From: Allobosea lupini
GTDB taxonomy: Bacteria > Pseudomonadota > Alphaproteobacteria > Rhizobiales > Beijerinckiaceae
Length of the DNA: 64,000 nucleotides
Assembly (NCBI RefSeq): GCF_900109525.1
Contig: NZ_FOAN01000003.1
Location: forward strand, 372,001-436,000
Reading direction: 5' to 3'
Shown: one piece after another, positions 1 to 9,370 of the stretch
How the letters are laid out: each line of letters begins with the position of its first letter
Numbering within the stretch: the first letter of the stretch is position 1
Notes under the pieces: model-generated
Seen by the model: only the letters and a program-made list of their open reading frames with translations
The model's database searches: none
Told to the model about the DNA's origin: nothing
Program-made: the position numbers and the translations under genes

Positions 1-20
1 CCGGGCGCTACGCCGCCTGA
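1..20 (+). other. Possible 3' end of a gene entering from the left edge
   Basis: The first 20 bases read in one frame as Gly-Arg-Tyr-Ala-Ala followed by TGA. This could be the C-terminus of a rightward gene convergent with the SDR gene that ends at 27. Six codons are too few to confirm coding. Confidence 0.2.
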
Positions 21-26
21 GCGCGA

Positions 27-893
27 TCACTCGCCGGATGCGGCGAGGTCGCGCAGCGCCTGCCGGTAATCCGGATAGCGGAAGGCATAGCCGAGTTCGC
101 GCTTCACCAGCGCGTTCGAGACGCGCTTGTTCTCGCCGTAGAAACTCGCGGCCATCGGCGACAGCTTCGCGGGGTCGAACGGAGTTTCCGGCGGCGGAGC
201 GAGCCCGGCGACCTCGGCCGCGAAGCTGACGACATCCTGCGGCGGTGCCGGCTCGTCATCGGTGACGTTGTAGATCGCTCCGGCGCGCGGCGCCTCGATC
301 GAGGCCATCAGTATGCCGGCAATGTCGTCGACATGGATGCGGTTGAAGACCTGACCGGGCTTGACCAGGCGGTTGGCGGTGCCGGCCCGCAATTTGGTGA
401 TCGGGCTGCGGCCCGGGCCGTAAATGCCAGACAGGCGGAAAATCTGCACCGGCTTGCCGCTGCGCTCGCCGAAGGTGAGCCAGTCCTGCTCGATCTCCAG
501 CCGCTGGCGTGAGCGCCGGCTGGTGGGTCGGCATTCGGCCGTCTCGTCGATCCAGGCGCCGCCATGGTCGCCATAGACCCCGATGGTCGAGAGATAGCCG
601 ATCCAGCGCAGCTTCTCGGCCGCGGCCAGCTTGTCGGCGAGCGCGCCGAGCACCGGATCGCCGCTCTCGTCGGGCTGGGCCGAGACCAGCACCGCGTCTG
701 CATCCGCAACGAGCTTTGCCAGGGGTGTCGAGACCGCAAAACCGCCGAAGACCAGAGTGTGCAGGCCTTGCCTGCTGAGTTCGCCGGCCTTTTCGGCCGA
801 GCGCACCGTTCCGGTGACCTCCCAGCCCTTCGCCAAGGCGGCGCGCGCGAAGAACCCGGCGGAATAGCCGAGGCCGAAGATGACGAGCTTCAT
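27..893 (-). CDS. SDR family NAD(P)-dependent oxidoreductase / epimerase-like (YeeZ type)
   Basis: This encodes a 288-residue cytoplasmic protein with an extended-SDR Rossmann fold. The N-terminus [13 protein letters not shown] carries the Gly-rich dinucleotide-binding turn, and a [11 protein letters not shown] segment resembles the YeeZ-like subgroup. I place the start at 893 because the Rossmann strand begins there and the ATG overlaps the queG stop as ATGA; the 39 codons upstream in frame are Arg/Pro-rich read-through into queG. It is translationally coupled to queG, which precedes it. The substrate is unknown, and members of this subgroup are often annotated only as NAD-dependent epimerase/dehydratase. 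Confidence 0.85.
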   Translation of the reverse strand: MKLVIFGLGYSAGFFARAALAKGWEVTGTVRSAEKAGELSRQGLHTLVFGGFAVSTPLAKLVADADAVLVSAQPDESGDPVLGALADKLAAAEKLRWIGYLSTIGVYGDHGGAWIDETAECRPTSRRSRQRLEIEQDWLTFGERSGKPVQIFRLSGIYGPGRSPITKLRAGTANRLVKPGQVFNRIHVDDIAGILMASIEAPRAGAIYNVTDDEPAPPQDVVSFAAEVAGLAPPPETPFDPAKLSPMAASFYGENKRVSNALVKRELGYAFRYPDYRQALRDLAASGE

Positions 894-2128
894 GCGGGTT
901 CCAGTTGGTTCGGAAAAGGCTGAGCCCATTCGGCTCTGACCTCGGGGTCGGTTTCCCGCGCGAGGCGGGCCGGCGCGAGTTCCGCGGCGCGGCTGGGCAC
1001 GAGCTGCCAAAGCGCCCAGGCCGCCATCGCCCTCACCAAAGACGAGGGATCGTCGAGCAGGGCTTCGGCATTTGCGACCAGCGTCGGATCGCCGCTGTTG
1101 CCGATCGCAATCAGGACATTGCGGATGAACCGGTCGCGGCCGGTGCGCTTGACCGGCGTGCCGGCGAAGAGCGCGCGGAAGGCGGCGTCATCCAGCCCGG
1201 CGAGATCGGCCAGCGGCAACGCGTCGAGCTCTCCCTTCAGCGCCAGGCGCGTCTCATGCGCGGCCTCCGCGAACTTGTTCCAGGGGCAGACGGCGAGGCA
1301 GTCGTCGCAGCCGAAGACGCGGTTGCCGATGCCTTCGCGGAATTCTGCGTCGATATGGCCCTGATGCTCGATGGTGAGATAGGCGATGCACCGGCGCGAA
1401 TCGAGCTGATAGGGCGCCGGGAAGGCCTTGGTCGGGCAGATGTCGAGGCAGCGCGTGCACGAGCCGCAACGGTCGCGCTCCGGCTCGTCCGGAGGCAAGT
1501 CCGCGCTCGTGTAGATCGCGCCCAGGAAGAGCCAGGCGCCGTGCTGGCGCGAGACCAGCACCGTCTGCTTGCCCTGCCAGCCGAGGCCCGCTGCCTGGGC
1601 CAGCGGCTTTTCCATTACTGGGGCGGTGTCGACGAAGACCTTGACCTCGGCGTCGCCACGCGCCGCCAGCACGCCGGCGATGCTCTTCAGCTTGCCCTTG
1701 ATCACATCGTGATAGTCGCGCCGGCGGGCGTAGAGCGAGATGGCGCCGCGGTCGCGCTGCGCCAGAACCGCAAGCGGGTCGCCTTCGCCCGCATAGCTCA
1801 TGCCGAGCATGACGATCGAACGCGCCGCCGGCCACAGGGTCGCCGGATCGGCGCGCTCCGCCGTGCGCTCGGTCAGCCAGGTCATGTCGCCGTGATGGCC
1901 GGCCTCCAGCCAGCCGGCGAGGCGGGCGGGCGCTTCGGGAATGGCGTCGACCGAGGCGACGCGCAGCACCGAGAACCCCTCGGCCTTGGCGCGCGCGGCG
2001 ATCGCGGCCTTGAGCTTGTCGGGGCTCAGAAGTCCAGGTCGTCGTAATGGGCCGAGGGCGCCATGCCGGGAATCCGGTCGCTCAGCAGCGGCCGGAAGCT
2101 CGGTCTGGACTTGATCCTCGCATACCAT
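890..2128 (-). CDS. queG: Epoxyqueuosine reductase QueG
   Basis: QueG reduces epoxyqueuosine to queuosine in tRNA using cobalamin and two [4Fe-4S] clusters. The protein shows the DUF1730 N-terminal region, two ferredoxin-type Cys motifs ([12 protein letters not shown] and CDDCLAVCP) and a C-terminal HEAT-like segment. The end is certain: the TGA overlaps the next gene. The start is not. The only upstream ATG (2128) lies deep inside the GST gene and adds about 33 residues with no family counterpart. The position expected from family length is a CTG at 2029 (379 residues) that overlaps the GST stop. No ATG, GTG or TTG lies between 2128 and 2029. It forms an operon with the GST upstream and the SDR downstream. 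Confidence 0.9.
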   Translation of the reverse strand: MVCEDQVQTELPAAAERPDSRHGALGPLRRPGLLSPDKLKAAIAARAKAEGFSVLRVASVDAIPEAPARLAGWLEAGHHGDMTWLTERTAERADPATLWPAARSIVMLGMSYAGEGDPLAVLAQRDRGAISLYARRRDYHDVIKGKLKSIAGVLAARGDAEVKVFVDTAPVMEKPLAQAAGLGWQGKQTVLVSRQHGAWLFLGAIYTSADLPPDEPERDRCGSCTRCLDICPTKAFPAPYQLDSRRCIAYLTIEHQGHIDAEFREGIGNRVFGCDDCLAVCPWNKFAEAAHETRLALKGELDALPLADLAGLDDAAFRALFAGTPVKRTGRDRFIRNVLIAIGNSGDPTLVANAEALLDDPSSLVRAMAAWALWQLVPSRAAELAPARLARETDPEVRAEWAQPFPNQLEPA

Positions 2129-2718
2129 GCGCGGGCGGCCTCATCCTCGTCCCAGGGCACGTCGCCGAGATAGTCGACGCAGGAGAGATGCGCCGCCGCG
2201 GCAAGATCGGCATAGCTCAGATTGTCGCCGGCGAGCCAGTTCCGTTTCGCCGTCAGCCAGGCGATGTAGCGCAGATGATAGCGCACATTGCCGCGCGCCG
2301 CGCGGATCGCGCTCATTTCCGGCGGGCCGCCGCCCTCGTCCCGGCTCATGAAGCGCTTCATCACCTTCTCCAGCACGAGCGGAGCGGTGATTTCCTCGTT
2401 GAACTTGATGTTGAACCAGTCGAGCAGCCGGCGCACCTCGATCCGCCCGCCCGGGCCTTCCGGCAGCAGGCGCCGTTCGGCCAGCGCGAGCCCGCGAGTC
2501 TCATCGAGATATTCGGCGATCGGTCCGGGGCCGGGCACGACGAGCCCGCTATCCTCGCGCAGCACCGGCGTCGTCCCGGCGGGATTGAGCTCGAGGAACT
2601 CGCGCCGCCGTTCCCAGACGCGCTCTTCGACCAACGTGGCGTCGAGGCCGAACTCGCCGAGTGCGAGCCGGATGAAGCGCGAATGCGGGCAAAGCGCATA
2701 ATGGTGAAGCGTGGCCAT
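2026..2718 (-). CDS. Glutathione S-transferase family protein
   Basis: This 230-residue soluble protein has an N-terminal thioredoxin-like GST domain ([20 protein letters not shown], then an [10 protein letters not shown] segment with the conserved cis-Pro) and an all-helical C-terminal domain. The Cys/Ser pair in LCPHSR sits where GSTs place the catalytic residue. The start at 2718 was chosen because the fold begins there; the ATG at 2775 would add 19 unlikely residues. It is the first gene of the leftward GST-queG-SDR operon. The substrate is unknown. Confidence 0.88.
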   Translation of the reverse strand: MATLHHYALCPHSRFIRLALGEFGLDATLVEERVWERRREFLELNPAGTTPVLREDSGLVVPGPGPIAEYLDETRGLALAERRLLPEGPGGRIEVRRLLDWFNIKFNEEITAPLVLEKVMKRFMSRDEGGGPPEMSAIRAARGNVRYHLRYIAWLTAKRNWLAGDNLSYADLAAAAHLSCVDYLGDVPWDEDEAARAWYARIKSRPSFRPLLSDRIPGMAPSAHYDDLDF

Positions 2719-2956
2719 CGATTGCTGGAACTGAGGACGGTTCGGGTGAGGTAGGCCGGCGCTGATGCAGCGCAATGGAGCGCCCCCGTATAGGCCTGCC
2801 GGCTAAGCCTAACAACCCGGGACGGGGTGAAGTGGCGGATTGCGCAGAAATCCTTCCCGGTCTGGTAACCAATTTGCAAAGACCCTGCGCCATAGCTTTA
2901 ACGCGTTCGGCACAGCTTTGTTGCGCCGCACCAGCAAGGCTCGGAAGGACCCTCCC

Positions 2957-3754
2957 ATGCATGACCTTCTTGTCGCCGCCGTGCTCGGCGTGGTCGAGGG
3001 GCTGACCGAATTCCTGCCGGTGTCCTCGACCGGCCACCTGCTGCTGCTCGGGCATTTTCTAGGCTTTGAATCCAAGGGCAAATCCTTCGAGATCCTGGTC
3101 CAGCTCGGCGCGATCCTCGCGATCCTGCTGGTCTATTTCCGCCGCCTGCTCGATATCGCCCTGCGCTTGCGCACCGATCCGTCTGCGCGTCGCTTCGTCA
3201 TCGGCGTGCTCATCGCCTTCCTGCCGGCTGCGGTGATCGGCGCGCTGGCGCACGGCTTCATCAAGGGCGTGCTGTTCAACCCCTTTCTGGTCTGCTGCAC
3301 GCTGATCGCCGGCGGCCTCGTCCTCCTCGTCGTCGACGAGCTGGAGCTCGAGGTGAGACATCACGACGCCACCAATTTCCCGCTGCCGATGTATCTCAAG
3401 ATCGGCTTCATCCAGTGTCTTGCGATGGTGCCCGGTGTCTCTCGCTCCGGATCGACCATCGTTGGCGCGATGCTGCTCGGCGCCGACAAGCGGGCCGCGG
3501 CCGAGTTCTCCTTCTTCCTGGCGATGCCGACGATGGCCGGCGCCTTTGCCTACGACCTGCTGAAGAACTACAAGGAGCTGACGACCAACGATCTCACATT
3601 GATCACGATCGGCTTCGTCACCGCCTTCATCTCGGCGCTGATTGTCGTCCGCAGCTTCCTCGATTTCGTCTCGAAGCGCGGCTTCACGCCCTTCGCCTGG
3701 TGGCGGATCATCGTCGGCTCGGCCGGCCTCGCCGGGCTCTGGGTCTTCGGCTGA
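2957..3754 (+). CDS. uppP: Undecaprenyl-diphosphate phosphatase UppP (BacA family)
   Basis: This polytopic inner-membrane enzyme converts undecaprenyl diphosphate to the monophosphate, recycling the lipid carrier for peptidoglycan. The 265-residue product carries both family signatures: the N-terminal [14 protein letters not shown] motif at about residues 14-27 and the PGVSRSGST motif in the second half. Several hydrophobic helices run throughout and the length is normal. The ATG at 2957 follows a GGAAGGA ribosome binding site and starts with the family's usual MHDLL-type sequence. It is a single-gene unit, divergent from the GST operon and convergent with the LysR gene. Members confer bacitracin tolerance. 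Confidence 0.95.
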   Translation: MHDLLVAAVLGVVEGLTEFLPVSSTGHLLLLGHFLGFESKGKSFEILVQLGAILAILLVYFRRLLDIALRLRTDPSARRFVIGVLIAFLPAAVIGALAHGFIKGVLFNPFLVCCTLIAGGLVLLVVDELELEVRHHDATNFPLPMYLKIGFIQCLAMVPGVSRSGSTIVGAMLLGADKRAAAEFSFFLAMPTMAGAFAYDLLKNYKELTTNDLTLITIGFVTAFISALIVVRSFLDFVSKRGFTPFAWWRIIVGSAGLAGLWVFG

Positions 3755-3756
3755 GC

Positions 3757-4671
3757 TCAGCCTGAAGCGGGTAAGGGCCCGCGCCAGGTTCCGAGCAGCA
3801 TCTCCAGGAAGCGTTCCGCCGCTGGCGCCAGCTTGACCCCGCGGCGCCGGACCACGCCGATCGTGCGCGAAACTTCCGGGTCGCGGATCGGCCGCGTCAC
3901 GATGATCGGGTGGTTCTCGCCCGGCGTCGCCAGCTTCGGCAGCACGGATATGCCGAGGCCCGCCTCGACCAGCCCGAGCGAGGTCGACAGATGCGTCACC
4001 TCGAACGACCAGTCGAGCCTGACGCCGACCTTGACCAGGGCCGCATCGAGGATGGCACGGTTGCCGCTGCTGCGGCTGACGGTGACCAGCGGATGGCCTT
4101 CGAGATCGGCCCAGCCCAGGGATGATTTCTGCGCCAGCGGATGGTCGTGCCGGCAGGCGAGCACGAAGGGATCGTCGATCAACGGCTCGAAACTGAGCTC
4201 GCCATCGGAGCCGCCGATCAGGTTGATGCCGAACTCGACCTCGCCGCGCGCCACCGCTTCCAAGCCGTCATTGGCCGAGAGGTCGAGGATTCGGAAGCGG
4301 ATGTTCGGGTACTGCGCCTGGAAGCGCGCGATCACCGAGGGCAGGAAGTAGAAGGCGGCCGTGGGTACGCAGGCGAGCGCGATCAGTCCGGCGCGGCGGC
4401 TGCCGAGATCCCGCATCGCGAAGATCGAGCTGTCGAACTCGTCGAGCATGCGCCGGACCAGCGGCAGCATCTCGCGCCCGACCATAGTCAGCGCGACCCG
4501 GCGCGTCGTCCGCTCCAGCAGCGCCGCCCCGACCGCGCTTTCAAGGCGCTGGATGCGCCGGCTCAGCGCCGGCTGTGACATGTTGAGCGCCTCGGCGGCG
4601 CGGTGGAAGCCGCCGAGCTCGACGACCGAGATGAAGGCGCGCAGATCGAGGGCTTCAAAATTGATACTCAT
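3757..4671 (-). CDS. LysR family transcriptional regulator
   Basis: This 304-residue regulator has a typical N-terminal winged HTH (residues about 8-65, including HRAAEALNMSQPALSRRIQRLE) and a C-terminal substrate-binding domain for an inducer. It is divergent from the PrpF/GalD-like tautomerase gene with only about 50 bp between starts. The usual LysR arrangement suggests that it controls the tautomerase and TctC-like genes. The inducer is unknown, but the neighbouring enzyme points to a tricarboxylic or aromatic-derived acid. Confidence 0.9.
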   Translation of the reverse strand: MSINFEALDLRAFISVVELGGFHRAAEALNMSQPALSRRIQRLESAVGAALLERTTRRVALTMVGREMLPLVRRMLDEFDSSIFAMRDLGSRRAGLIALACVPTAAFYFLPSVIARFQAQYPNIRFRILDLSANDGLEAVARGEVEFGINLIGGSDGELSFEPLIDDPFVLACRHDHPLAQKSSLGWADLEGHPLVTVSRSSGNRAILDAALVKVGVRLDWSFEVTHLSTSLGLVEAGLGISVLPKLATPGENHPIIVTRPIRDPEVSRTIGVVRRRGVKLAPAAERFLEMLLGTWRGPLPASG

Positions 4672-4718
4672 GGCGTATCAATAGCGTCGATCTCTGCATT
4701 TCACAGCAGTTATCTGAT

Positions 4719-5960
4719 TTGAGAAGAGAGGGCATCGCCAATCGCCGGGTGACGCCCTTGTCCGCTCCCTTCCAGCTCCCGCATCCTCAGGCCCTGCGCA
4801 TCCCCTGCGTGCTGATGCGCGGCGGCACCTCGCGCGGCCCGTTTTTCCTGGAGCGCGATCTGCCGAGCGATCCGGCGGCGCGCGATCGCGTCCTGCTCGC
4901 CGCAATGGGCTCGCCGCATATGCTGCAGCTCGACGGGCTCGGTGGCGGCAATTCGCTGACCAGCAAGGTTGCGATCGTCAGCCGCTCCAGTCGGCCCGAT
5001 GCCGATGTCGACTATCTCTTCGCCCAGGTCGCGGTCGAGCGCGCTCATGTCGATCTCAGCCCGAACTGCGGCAACATGCTCTCCGCCGTCGGCCCCTTCG
5101 CGATCGAGGCCGGGCTGGTACCGGCGCTCGACGGCGAGACGATAGTGCGCATTCACAACCGCAACACCGGCGCGCTGATCGAGGCAGCCGTGCAGACGCC
5201 TGGCGGTGTCGTCGCCTATGACGGAGCGACCGCGATCGACGGTGTCGCCGGCACGGCCGCCCCGATCAAGCTCGGCTTCCTCGAAGCCGTCGGCTCGAAA
5301 ACCGGCGCATTGCTGCCGACCGGCTGCGCTCGCGAGGAGATCGACGGCGTCCCGGTGACGCTGGTCGACTATGCCACGCCGATGCTGCTGCTGCGGGCAA
5401 GCGATCTCGGCCTTGCCGGCGATGAGACGCCGGCCGAGCTCGATGCGAATGCCGCCCTGCTGGCGCGCCTGGAGGGGCTGCGCCGCGAGGCCGGCCGCCG
5501 CATGGGTCTCGGGGATGTCGCCGGGCGCGTCATTCCCAAGGTCGGGGTGCTTTCGCCGGCGCGTCGCGGCGGCAGCCTGACCTCACGCTATTTCACGCCG
5601 GATCGCTGCCACCGCAGCCATGCCGTCACCGGAGCGCTCTGCGTCGCCGCGGCAAGCCGTATCGCCGGCAGTGTCGCCGCCGAGATGCTGTCCCCCGGGA
5701 TCGGCTCGCTGATCGCGGTCGAGCATCCGAGCGGCGCCATCCAGGTCGACCTTGCGCTCGATGCCGCCGGTCAGGTGGCCCGCGCCAGCCTGGTCCGCAC
5801 GGCGCGCCGCATCTTCGAAGGAAACGTCATCGTCCCCGCCAGTGCGATCCTCGCGCTTGCAGAGAGGGCGGAAACGGGAGGAGAACTGACCCATGACGAT
5901 CACGCGCCGCCATCTCTGCAGCCTGATCACGGCCGCTCTGGCCAGCACCTGCCTGCCTGA
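4719..5960 (+). CDS. PrpF-domain protein, 4-oxalomesaconate tautomerase-like (GalD type)
   Basis: This protein has the diaminopimelate-epimerase-like double-barrel fold of the PrpF family. Key segments are IPCVLMRGGTSRG near the N-terminus, GSPHMLQLDGLGGG, and DLSPNCGNM with the family's active-site Cys. The spacing resembles GalD, which isomerises 4-oxalomesaconate in gallate/protocatechuate degradation, but PrpF methylaconitate isomerase activity cannot be excluded. The start is ambiguous: in-frame TTG at 4719, GTG at 4749 and TTG at 4758 are all possible, and no ATG is suitable. The C-terminus runs 68 nt into the following TctC-like gene, an unusually long overlap that may hide a frameshift. 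Confidence 0.82.
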   Translation: MRREGIANRRVTPLSAPFQLPHPQALRIPCVLMRGGTSRGPFFLERDLPSDPAARDRVLLAAMGSPHMLQLDGLGGGNSLTSKVAIVSRSSRPDADVDYLFAQVAVERAHVDLSPNCGNMLSAVGPFAIEAGLVPALDGETIVRIHNRNTGALIEAAVQTPGGVVAYDGATAIDGVAGTAAPIKLGFLEAVGSKTGALLPTGCAREEIDGVPVTLVDYATPMLLLRASDLGLAGDETPAELDANAALLARLEGLRREAGRRMGLGDVAGRVIPKVGVLSPARRGGSLTSRYFTPDRCHRSHAVTGALCVAAASRIAGSVAAEMLSPGIGSLIAVEHPSGAIQVDLALDAAGQVARASLVRTARRIFEGNVIVPASAILALAERAETGGELTHDDHAPPSLQPDHGRSGQHLPA

Positions 5961-6879
5961 CTTCGCCCGCGCCCAGGCTGCCTTCCCGGACAAGCCGATG
6001 AAGCTCCTGGTGCCTTACGCCGCCGGGGGCGGCACGGACGCGATCGCGCGTCTCGTCGCCCAGGGCGTCGGCGAGCGGCTCGGCCAGTCGCTGGTGGTCG
6101 AGAACAACGGCTCGGCCGGTGGCAATCTCGCGACAGCACAGGCGGCTGCGGCTTCGCCGGACGGCTATACCGTGCTGATGGCCAATCAGGGCCCGATGGT
6201 AGTCAACCCGCATCTCTTCAAGAACGTCCGGGTCGATCCGCTGACTGCATTCGACCCGCTGACGCTGATCTCGGCGGCGCCGCTCGTCGTGGTCGTCGCG
6301 CCGAATTCGCCACACAAGACGCTGGCCGAGCTCGTCGGCCAGGGCCAGAAGAACCCGGGCAAGCTGACCTATGGCTCGGCCGGCAACGGCTCGGCCAGCC
6401 ATCTGGCGACGATCCTGCTGGCGCAGACCGCGCAGTTCGAGGCGGTGCATGTGCCTTATCGCGGCGCCGGCCCGGCGCTGACCGATCTGCTCGCCGGCAA
6501 CAGCGACTTCATGATTACCACCGTGCCGTCCGTGCTCGGCCTGATCGAAGGCGGCAAGGTCAGGGCGCTGGCGGTGACCGGCAAGGCGCGCGCCAAGCTT
6601 TTCCCCGAGGTTCCCTCGGTCGCCGAGAGCGGCTGGCCGGACTACGAGGCAACGGCCTGGTACGGCTTTGTCGTGCCCAAGGGCACGCCCAAGGACATCG
6701 CGGCCAAGCTGCGTCAGGCGACGGTCGAGACCATCAACAGCCCGATCATCCGCGAGCGTCTGCAGAACGAGGGTGCCGAGCCGATCGGCAACAAGCCGGA
6801 GGAGTTCGCAGCGATGATGGAAGCGGAGTCGCGGCGCTGGGCCGGCATCATCAAGCAGGCCCGCCTCGCCATCAACTGA
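5893..6879 (+). CDS. Tripartite tricarboxylate transporter substrate-binding protein (TctC/Bug family)
   Basis: This periplasmic binding protein (328 residues) begins with a signal peptide containing an Arg-Arg pair and ending FARAQA. The family core follows: FPDKPMKLLVPYAAGGGTDAIARL, then VENNGSAGGNLATAQA. Bug proteins bind carboxylates and deliver them to TctAB permeases; no tctA or tctB is present here. A GGAGGAG ribosome binding site precedes the ATG. It lies inside the 3' end of the tautomerase gene, so the two are probably cotranscribed, which suggests capture of the compound the tautomerase pathway consumes. Confidence 0.9.
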   Translation: MTITRRHLCSLITAALASTCLPDFARAQAAFPDKPMKLLVPYAAGGGTDAIARLVAQGVGERLGQSLVVENNGSAGGNLATAQAAAASPDGYTVLMANQGPMVVNPHLFKNVRVDPLTAFDPLTLISAAPLVVVVAPNSPHKTLAELVGQGQKNPGKLTYGSAGNGSASHLATILLAQTAQFEAVHVPYRGAGPALTDLLAGNSDFMITTVPSVLGLIEGGKVRALAVTGKARAKLFPEVPSVAESGWPDYEATAWYGFVVPKGTPKDIAAKLRQATVETINSPIIRERLQNEGAEPIGNKPEEFAAMMEAESRRWAGIIKQARLAIN

Positions 6880-6882
6880 GGC

Positions 6883-7584
6883 TCAGGCGATCCGCTTGTC
6901 GGCGGAATCGCAGAGGTCAGCGACGACGCAGCTCTCGCAGGCCGGCCGCAGCGCCTTGCAGGTGTAGCGTCCGTGCAGGATCAGCCAGTGATGCGCGTGC
7001 CGGCCGAACTCGGCCGGCACCGCCTTTTCCAGGCCGAGTTCGACCTGCAGCACATTCTTGCCGGGCGCGATGCGCAGGCGGTTCGCGACGCGGAAGACAT
7101 GGGTGTCGACCGCGTGGGTGATCTCGCCGAAAGCGATGTTGAGCACCACGTTCGCGGTCTTGCGGCCGACGCCGGGCAGGCTCTCCAGCGCCTCGCGCGC
7201 GATCGGCACCTCGCTGCCGAACTCCAAGATCAGCTTTTCCGAGAGTGCGATGACGTTCTTCGCCTTGTTGCGGTAGAGCCCGATCGTCTTGATCAGCTCG
7301 CGCACCTGGTCTTCGCCGAGGGCGAGCATCTTTTCAGGCGTGTCAGCGAGCTCGAACAGCCGCTTCGTCGCCTTGTTGACGCCGGCATCGGTCGCCTGTG
7401 CCGAGAGCACCACGGCGACCAGCAACGTGAAGGCGTTGACGTAGTCAAGCTCGCCCTTCGGCTCGGGCCTTTGCTGCCGGAAGCGGCTGAATATCTCGTA
7501 GACCTCGGCAGCGCTGCGCGGCTTCGGATTCGTGATCCGCTTCGGTGGAGGGCTGCGGCGTTTCGCACTGTTCGGCACGGGCAT
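6883..7584 (-). CDS. nth: Endonuclease III (DNA glycosylase/AP lyase)
   Basis: This base-excision repair enzyme removes oxidised pyrimidines and nicks the abasic site. The 233-residue protein shows the helix-hairpin-helix LPGVGRKTANVV with the catalytic Lys, the VDTHVFRV segment with the catalytic Asp, and a C-terminal [4Fe-4S] loop with spacing C-x6-C-x2-C-x5-C. A basic Pro-rich extension of about 25 residues precedes the core, which is common in alphaproteobacteria. It is transcribed leftward, divergent from the DUF2244 gene. Confidence 0.95.
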   Translation of the reverse strand: MPVPNSAKRRSPPPKRITNPKPRSAAEVYEIFSRFRQQRPEPKGELDYVNAFTLLVAVVLSAQATDAGVNKATKRLFELADTPEKMLALGEDQVRELIKTIGLYRNKAKNVIALSEKLILEFGSEVPIAREALESLPGVGRKTANVVLNIAFGEITHAVDTHVFRVANRLRIAPGKNVLQVELGLEKAVPAEFGRHAHHWLILHGRYTCKALRPACESCVVADLCDSADKRIA

Positions 7585-7604
7585 CGCGGCGTTATAGTTG
7601 GCAC

Positions 7605-8138
7605 ATGACCTTGGGCAAGCCCGAATCCGACCTTGCAGTCGAAGCGGCCGAAAAGCCGGTCTTCGACGCGACGATCACGCCGCATCGCTCGCTCGGCCAG
7701 AACGGATTCCGGACCGTGATGACGCTGGTCTGCCTGACCAGCGTCGCGGCCTCCATTCCTTTCATGGTGCTCGGTGCCTGGCCGGTCGCAGGCTTCTTCG
7801 GCCTCGACGTCCTCGCGCTGTTCATCGCCTTCAAGGTCAACTTCAATGCGGCCCGCGCCTTCGAGCGCATCGTCGTGACGCCGCTCGAGGTGCTGTTGCG
7901 CAAGGTCTCGCATCACGGCCGCGAGAGGATCTGGCGCTCCAATCCGGCCTGGACCAAGCTCGAGCGCGCGGACGACGAGGATTACGGCCTGCTCGAGCTT
8001 TCGCTGGTCGCGCGAGGGCAGCGCACCGTGGTCGCTTCCGCACTTTCGCCGCAGGAGCGCGAAGGCTTCGCACAGGCGCTCGGAGCGGCGCTCGCCAAGG
8101 CCAAGCGCGGCCCGGATTTCGAACCCGCCCGAGCATGA
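7605..8138 (+). CDS. DUF2244 domain membrane protein
   Basis: This 177-residue protein has two closely spaced transmembrane helices (about residues 36-75) followed by a soluble domain containing NPAWTKLE, the layout of the DUF2244 family. The family is known mainly from alphaproteobacteria and is often beside nth, as here; its function is unknown. The ATG at 7605 lies 21 bp from the nth start on the other strand, so the two share a promoter region. Its stop overlaps the start of the next gene as ATGA. Confidence 0.85.
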   Translation: MTLGKPESDLAVEAAEKPVFDATITPHRSLGQNGFRTVMTLVCLTSVAASIPFMVLGAWPVAGFFGLDVLALFIAFKVNFNAARAFERIVVTPLEVLLRKVSHHGRERIWRSNPAWTKLERADDEDYGLLELSLVARGQRTVVASALSPQEREGFAQALGAALAKAKRGPDFEPARA

Positions 8139-8638
8139 CCGCTACGATCATCCCGCTGATCGCATGGGCGGCGATCATCGTCGTCGTCATCGCGGCGGTG
8201 CGGGCCAATCGCGCTCGGCGCGGCCCCCTGCCTGCTGAGACCGGTGGCGAGGAAGCTGTCCGTGCTTATGCACTGATCCTGCGCGACAAGCTCGATCGCG
8301 CCCTGTTCGGCCCGGTGCTGGCAGGGCAGGTCTGGGATCGCGTGATGGTTCGCCCAGTCGGCGAGGGGCTGATCCACGAATTCCACCGCGATTACTGCGG
8401 TCACGGCCTGATCCGCACGCGAGACGGCGTCAAGCTCTGCGACATCCTGGACGGTCATCATCCCGGCGAGGCCATTGCCGAGTGGCGTTCGCGCGAGGAC
8501 TTCGTCGCCTTCTTCGCCGAGCAGTCGGACTATAGTTGCAGCGGCTGGGACGAGGCTTCGCCGGTTTTCTTCACCGACGACGAATGGCACCGCAACAACC
8601 AACGCCTGACGCGGGAGAAGCTGCAGCGCTTCGCTTGA
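8135..8638 (+). CDS. Membrane-anchored protein of unknown function
   Basis: This 167-residue protein starts with one strongly hydrophobic segment (residues 4-22) that should anchor it in the inner membrane. A cytoplasmic domain rich in charged and aromatic residues follows, with SGWDEASPVFFTDDEWHRNN near the C-terminus. I do not recognise the family. Its ATG overlaps the DUF2244 stop (ATGA), so it is translationally coupled to it. A longer read-through in this frame begins inside the DUF2244 gene and is not real. Confidence 0.75.
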   Translation: MTATIIPLIAWAAIIVVVIAAVRANRARRGPLPAETGGEEAVRAYALILRDKLDRALFGPVLAGQVWDRVMVRPVGEGLIHEFHRDYCGHGLIRTRDGVKLCDILDGHHPGEAIAEWRSREDFVAFFAEQSDYSCSGWDEASPVFFTDDEWHRNNQRLTREKLQRFA

Positions 8639-8646
8639 GGGAGGCC

Positions 8647-9252
8647 TCAGGTTGTCCGTTGCGCCAGCCAGACCGTATGGCCGCCGCAGTTCGGGTCCTC
8701 GACGATATGCTCGACGACGGCAAAACCGGTCGCATTGAGCAGCGCGCGATACTCGGACGGATCGAGGCTGCCATGGTAGAGCGGTTCGCCCTCGAAGCTG
8801 CCGATCGCCTCGCCATGGCCGGGCCCGCTGGTGAAGAGCAGCGCAGCTCCATCCGCCGCATGCGCACGGAAGAGCGGGAACATCCGCCGCTGATCGTCGG
8901 GCTTCAGATGGAAGAAGCTGTCCCAGGCGATGAGCCCGTCGAAGCGCCGGCCAAGTGCGAGCTCGCGCATATCGCCGACCTGCCAGTCCTGCTGCGGGAA
9001 GCGTTTCCGGCAGAGCGCGATCAGCGGCGCCGCCGAATCGATGCCGGTGACCGCACAGCCCCGTTCGATCAGATGCCTGGCGATCGGCTCGCCCATGCCG
9101 CAGCCGATGTCGAGGACCGAAGGAGTCGCCGGCAGCCGTGACAGGAAGCGGTCGAGCCAGTGCGCCTCCATCAGCTTCCGGCCGCGTTGCTGGTCATAGG
9201 CAGCGGCGTGGCGCAGGTAGAGCGAGACGACGGCGTCGGCGGAATCGGTCAT
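8647..9252 (-). CDS. Class I SAM-dependent methyltransferase
   Basis: This 201-residue Rossmann-fold methyltransferase has motif I as VLDIGCGMGEP at about residues 41-51, motif II around VTGIDSA, and the post-motif aspartates in VGDMREL. The DSFFHLKPDDQRRMF segment is typical of small-molecule methyltransferases of the ubiE/COQ5-like superfamily. The substrate cannot be told from sequence. It stands alone, convergent with the gene ending at 8638. Confidence 0.88.
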   Translation of the reverse strand: MTDSADAVVSLYLRHAAAYDQQRGRKLMEAHWLDRFLSRLPATPSVLDIGCGMGEPIARHLIERGCAVTGIDSAAPLIALCRKRFPQQDWQVGDMRELALGRRFDGLIAWDSFFHLKPDDQRRMFPLFRAHAADGAALLFTSGPGHGEAIGSFEGEPLYHGSLDPSEYRALLNATGFAVVEHIVEDPNCGGHTVWLAQRTT

Positions 9253-9370
9253 CGTTGGATGTCTACGCGGCCTTTGAGGCGAAGACGAGCTTGTCAGCTT
9301 TCGGGTGGGAGACGCATGCTGACAGCATTAGCGTCGCGAGCATGAGATTTGAGATCGCGAGGACAGAAAG

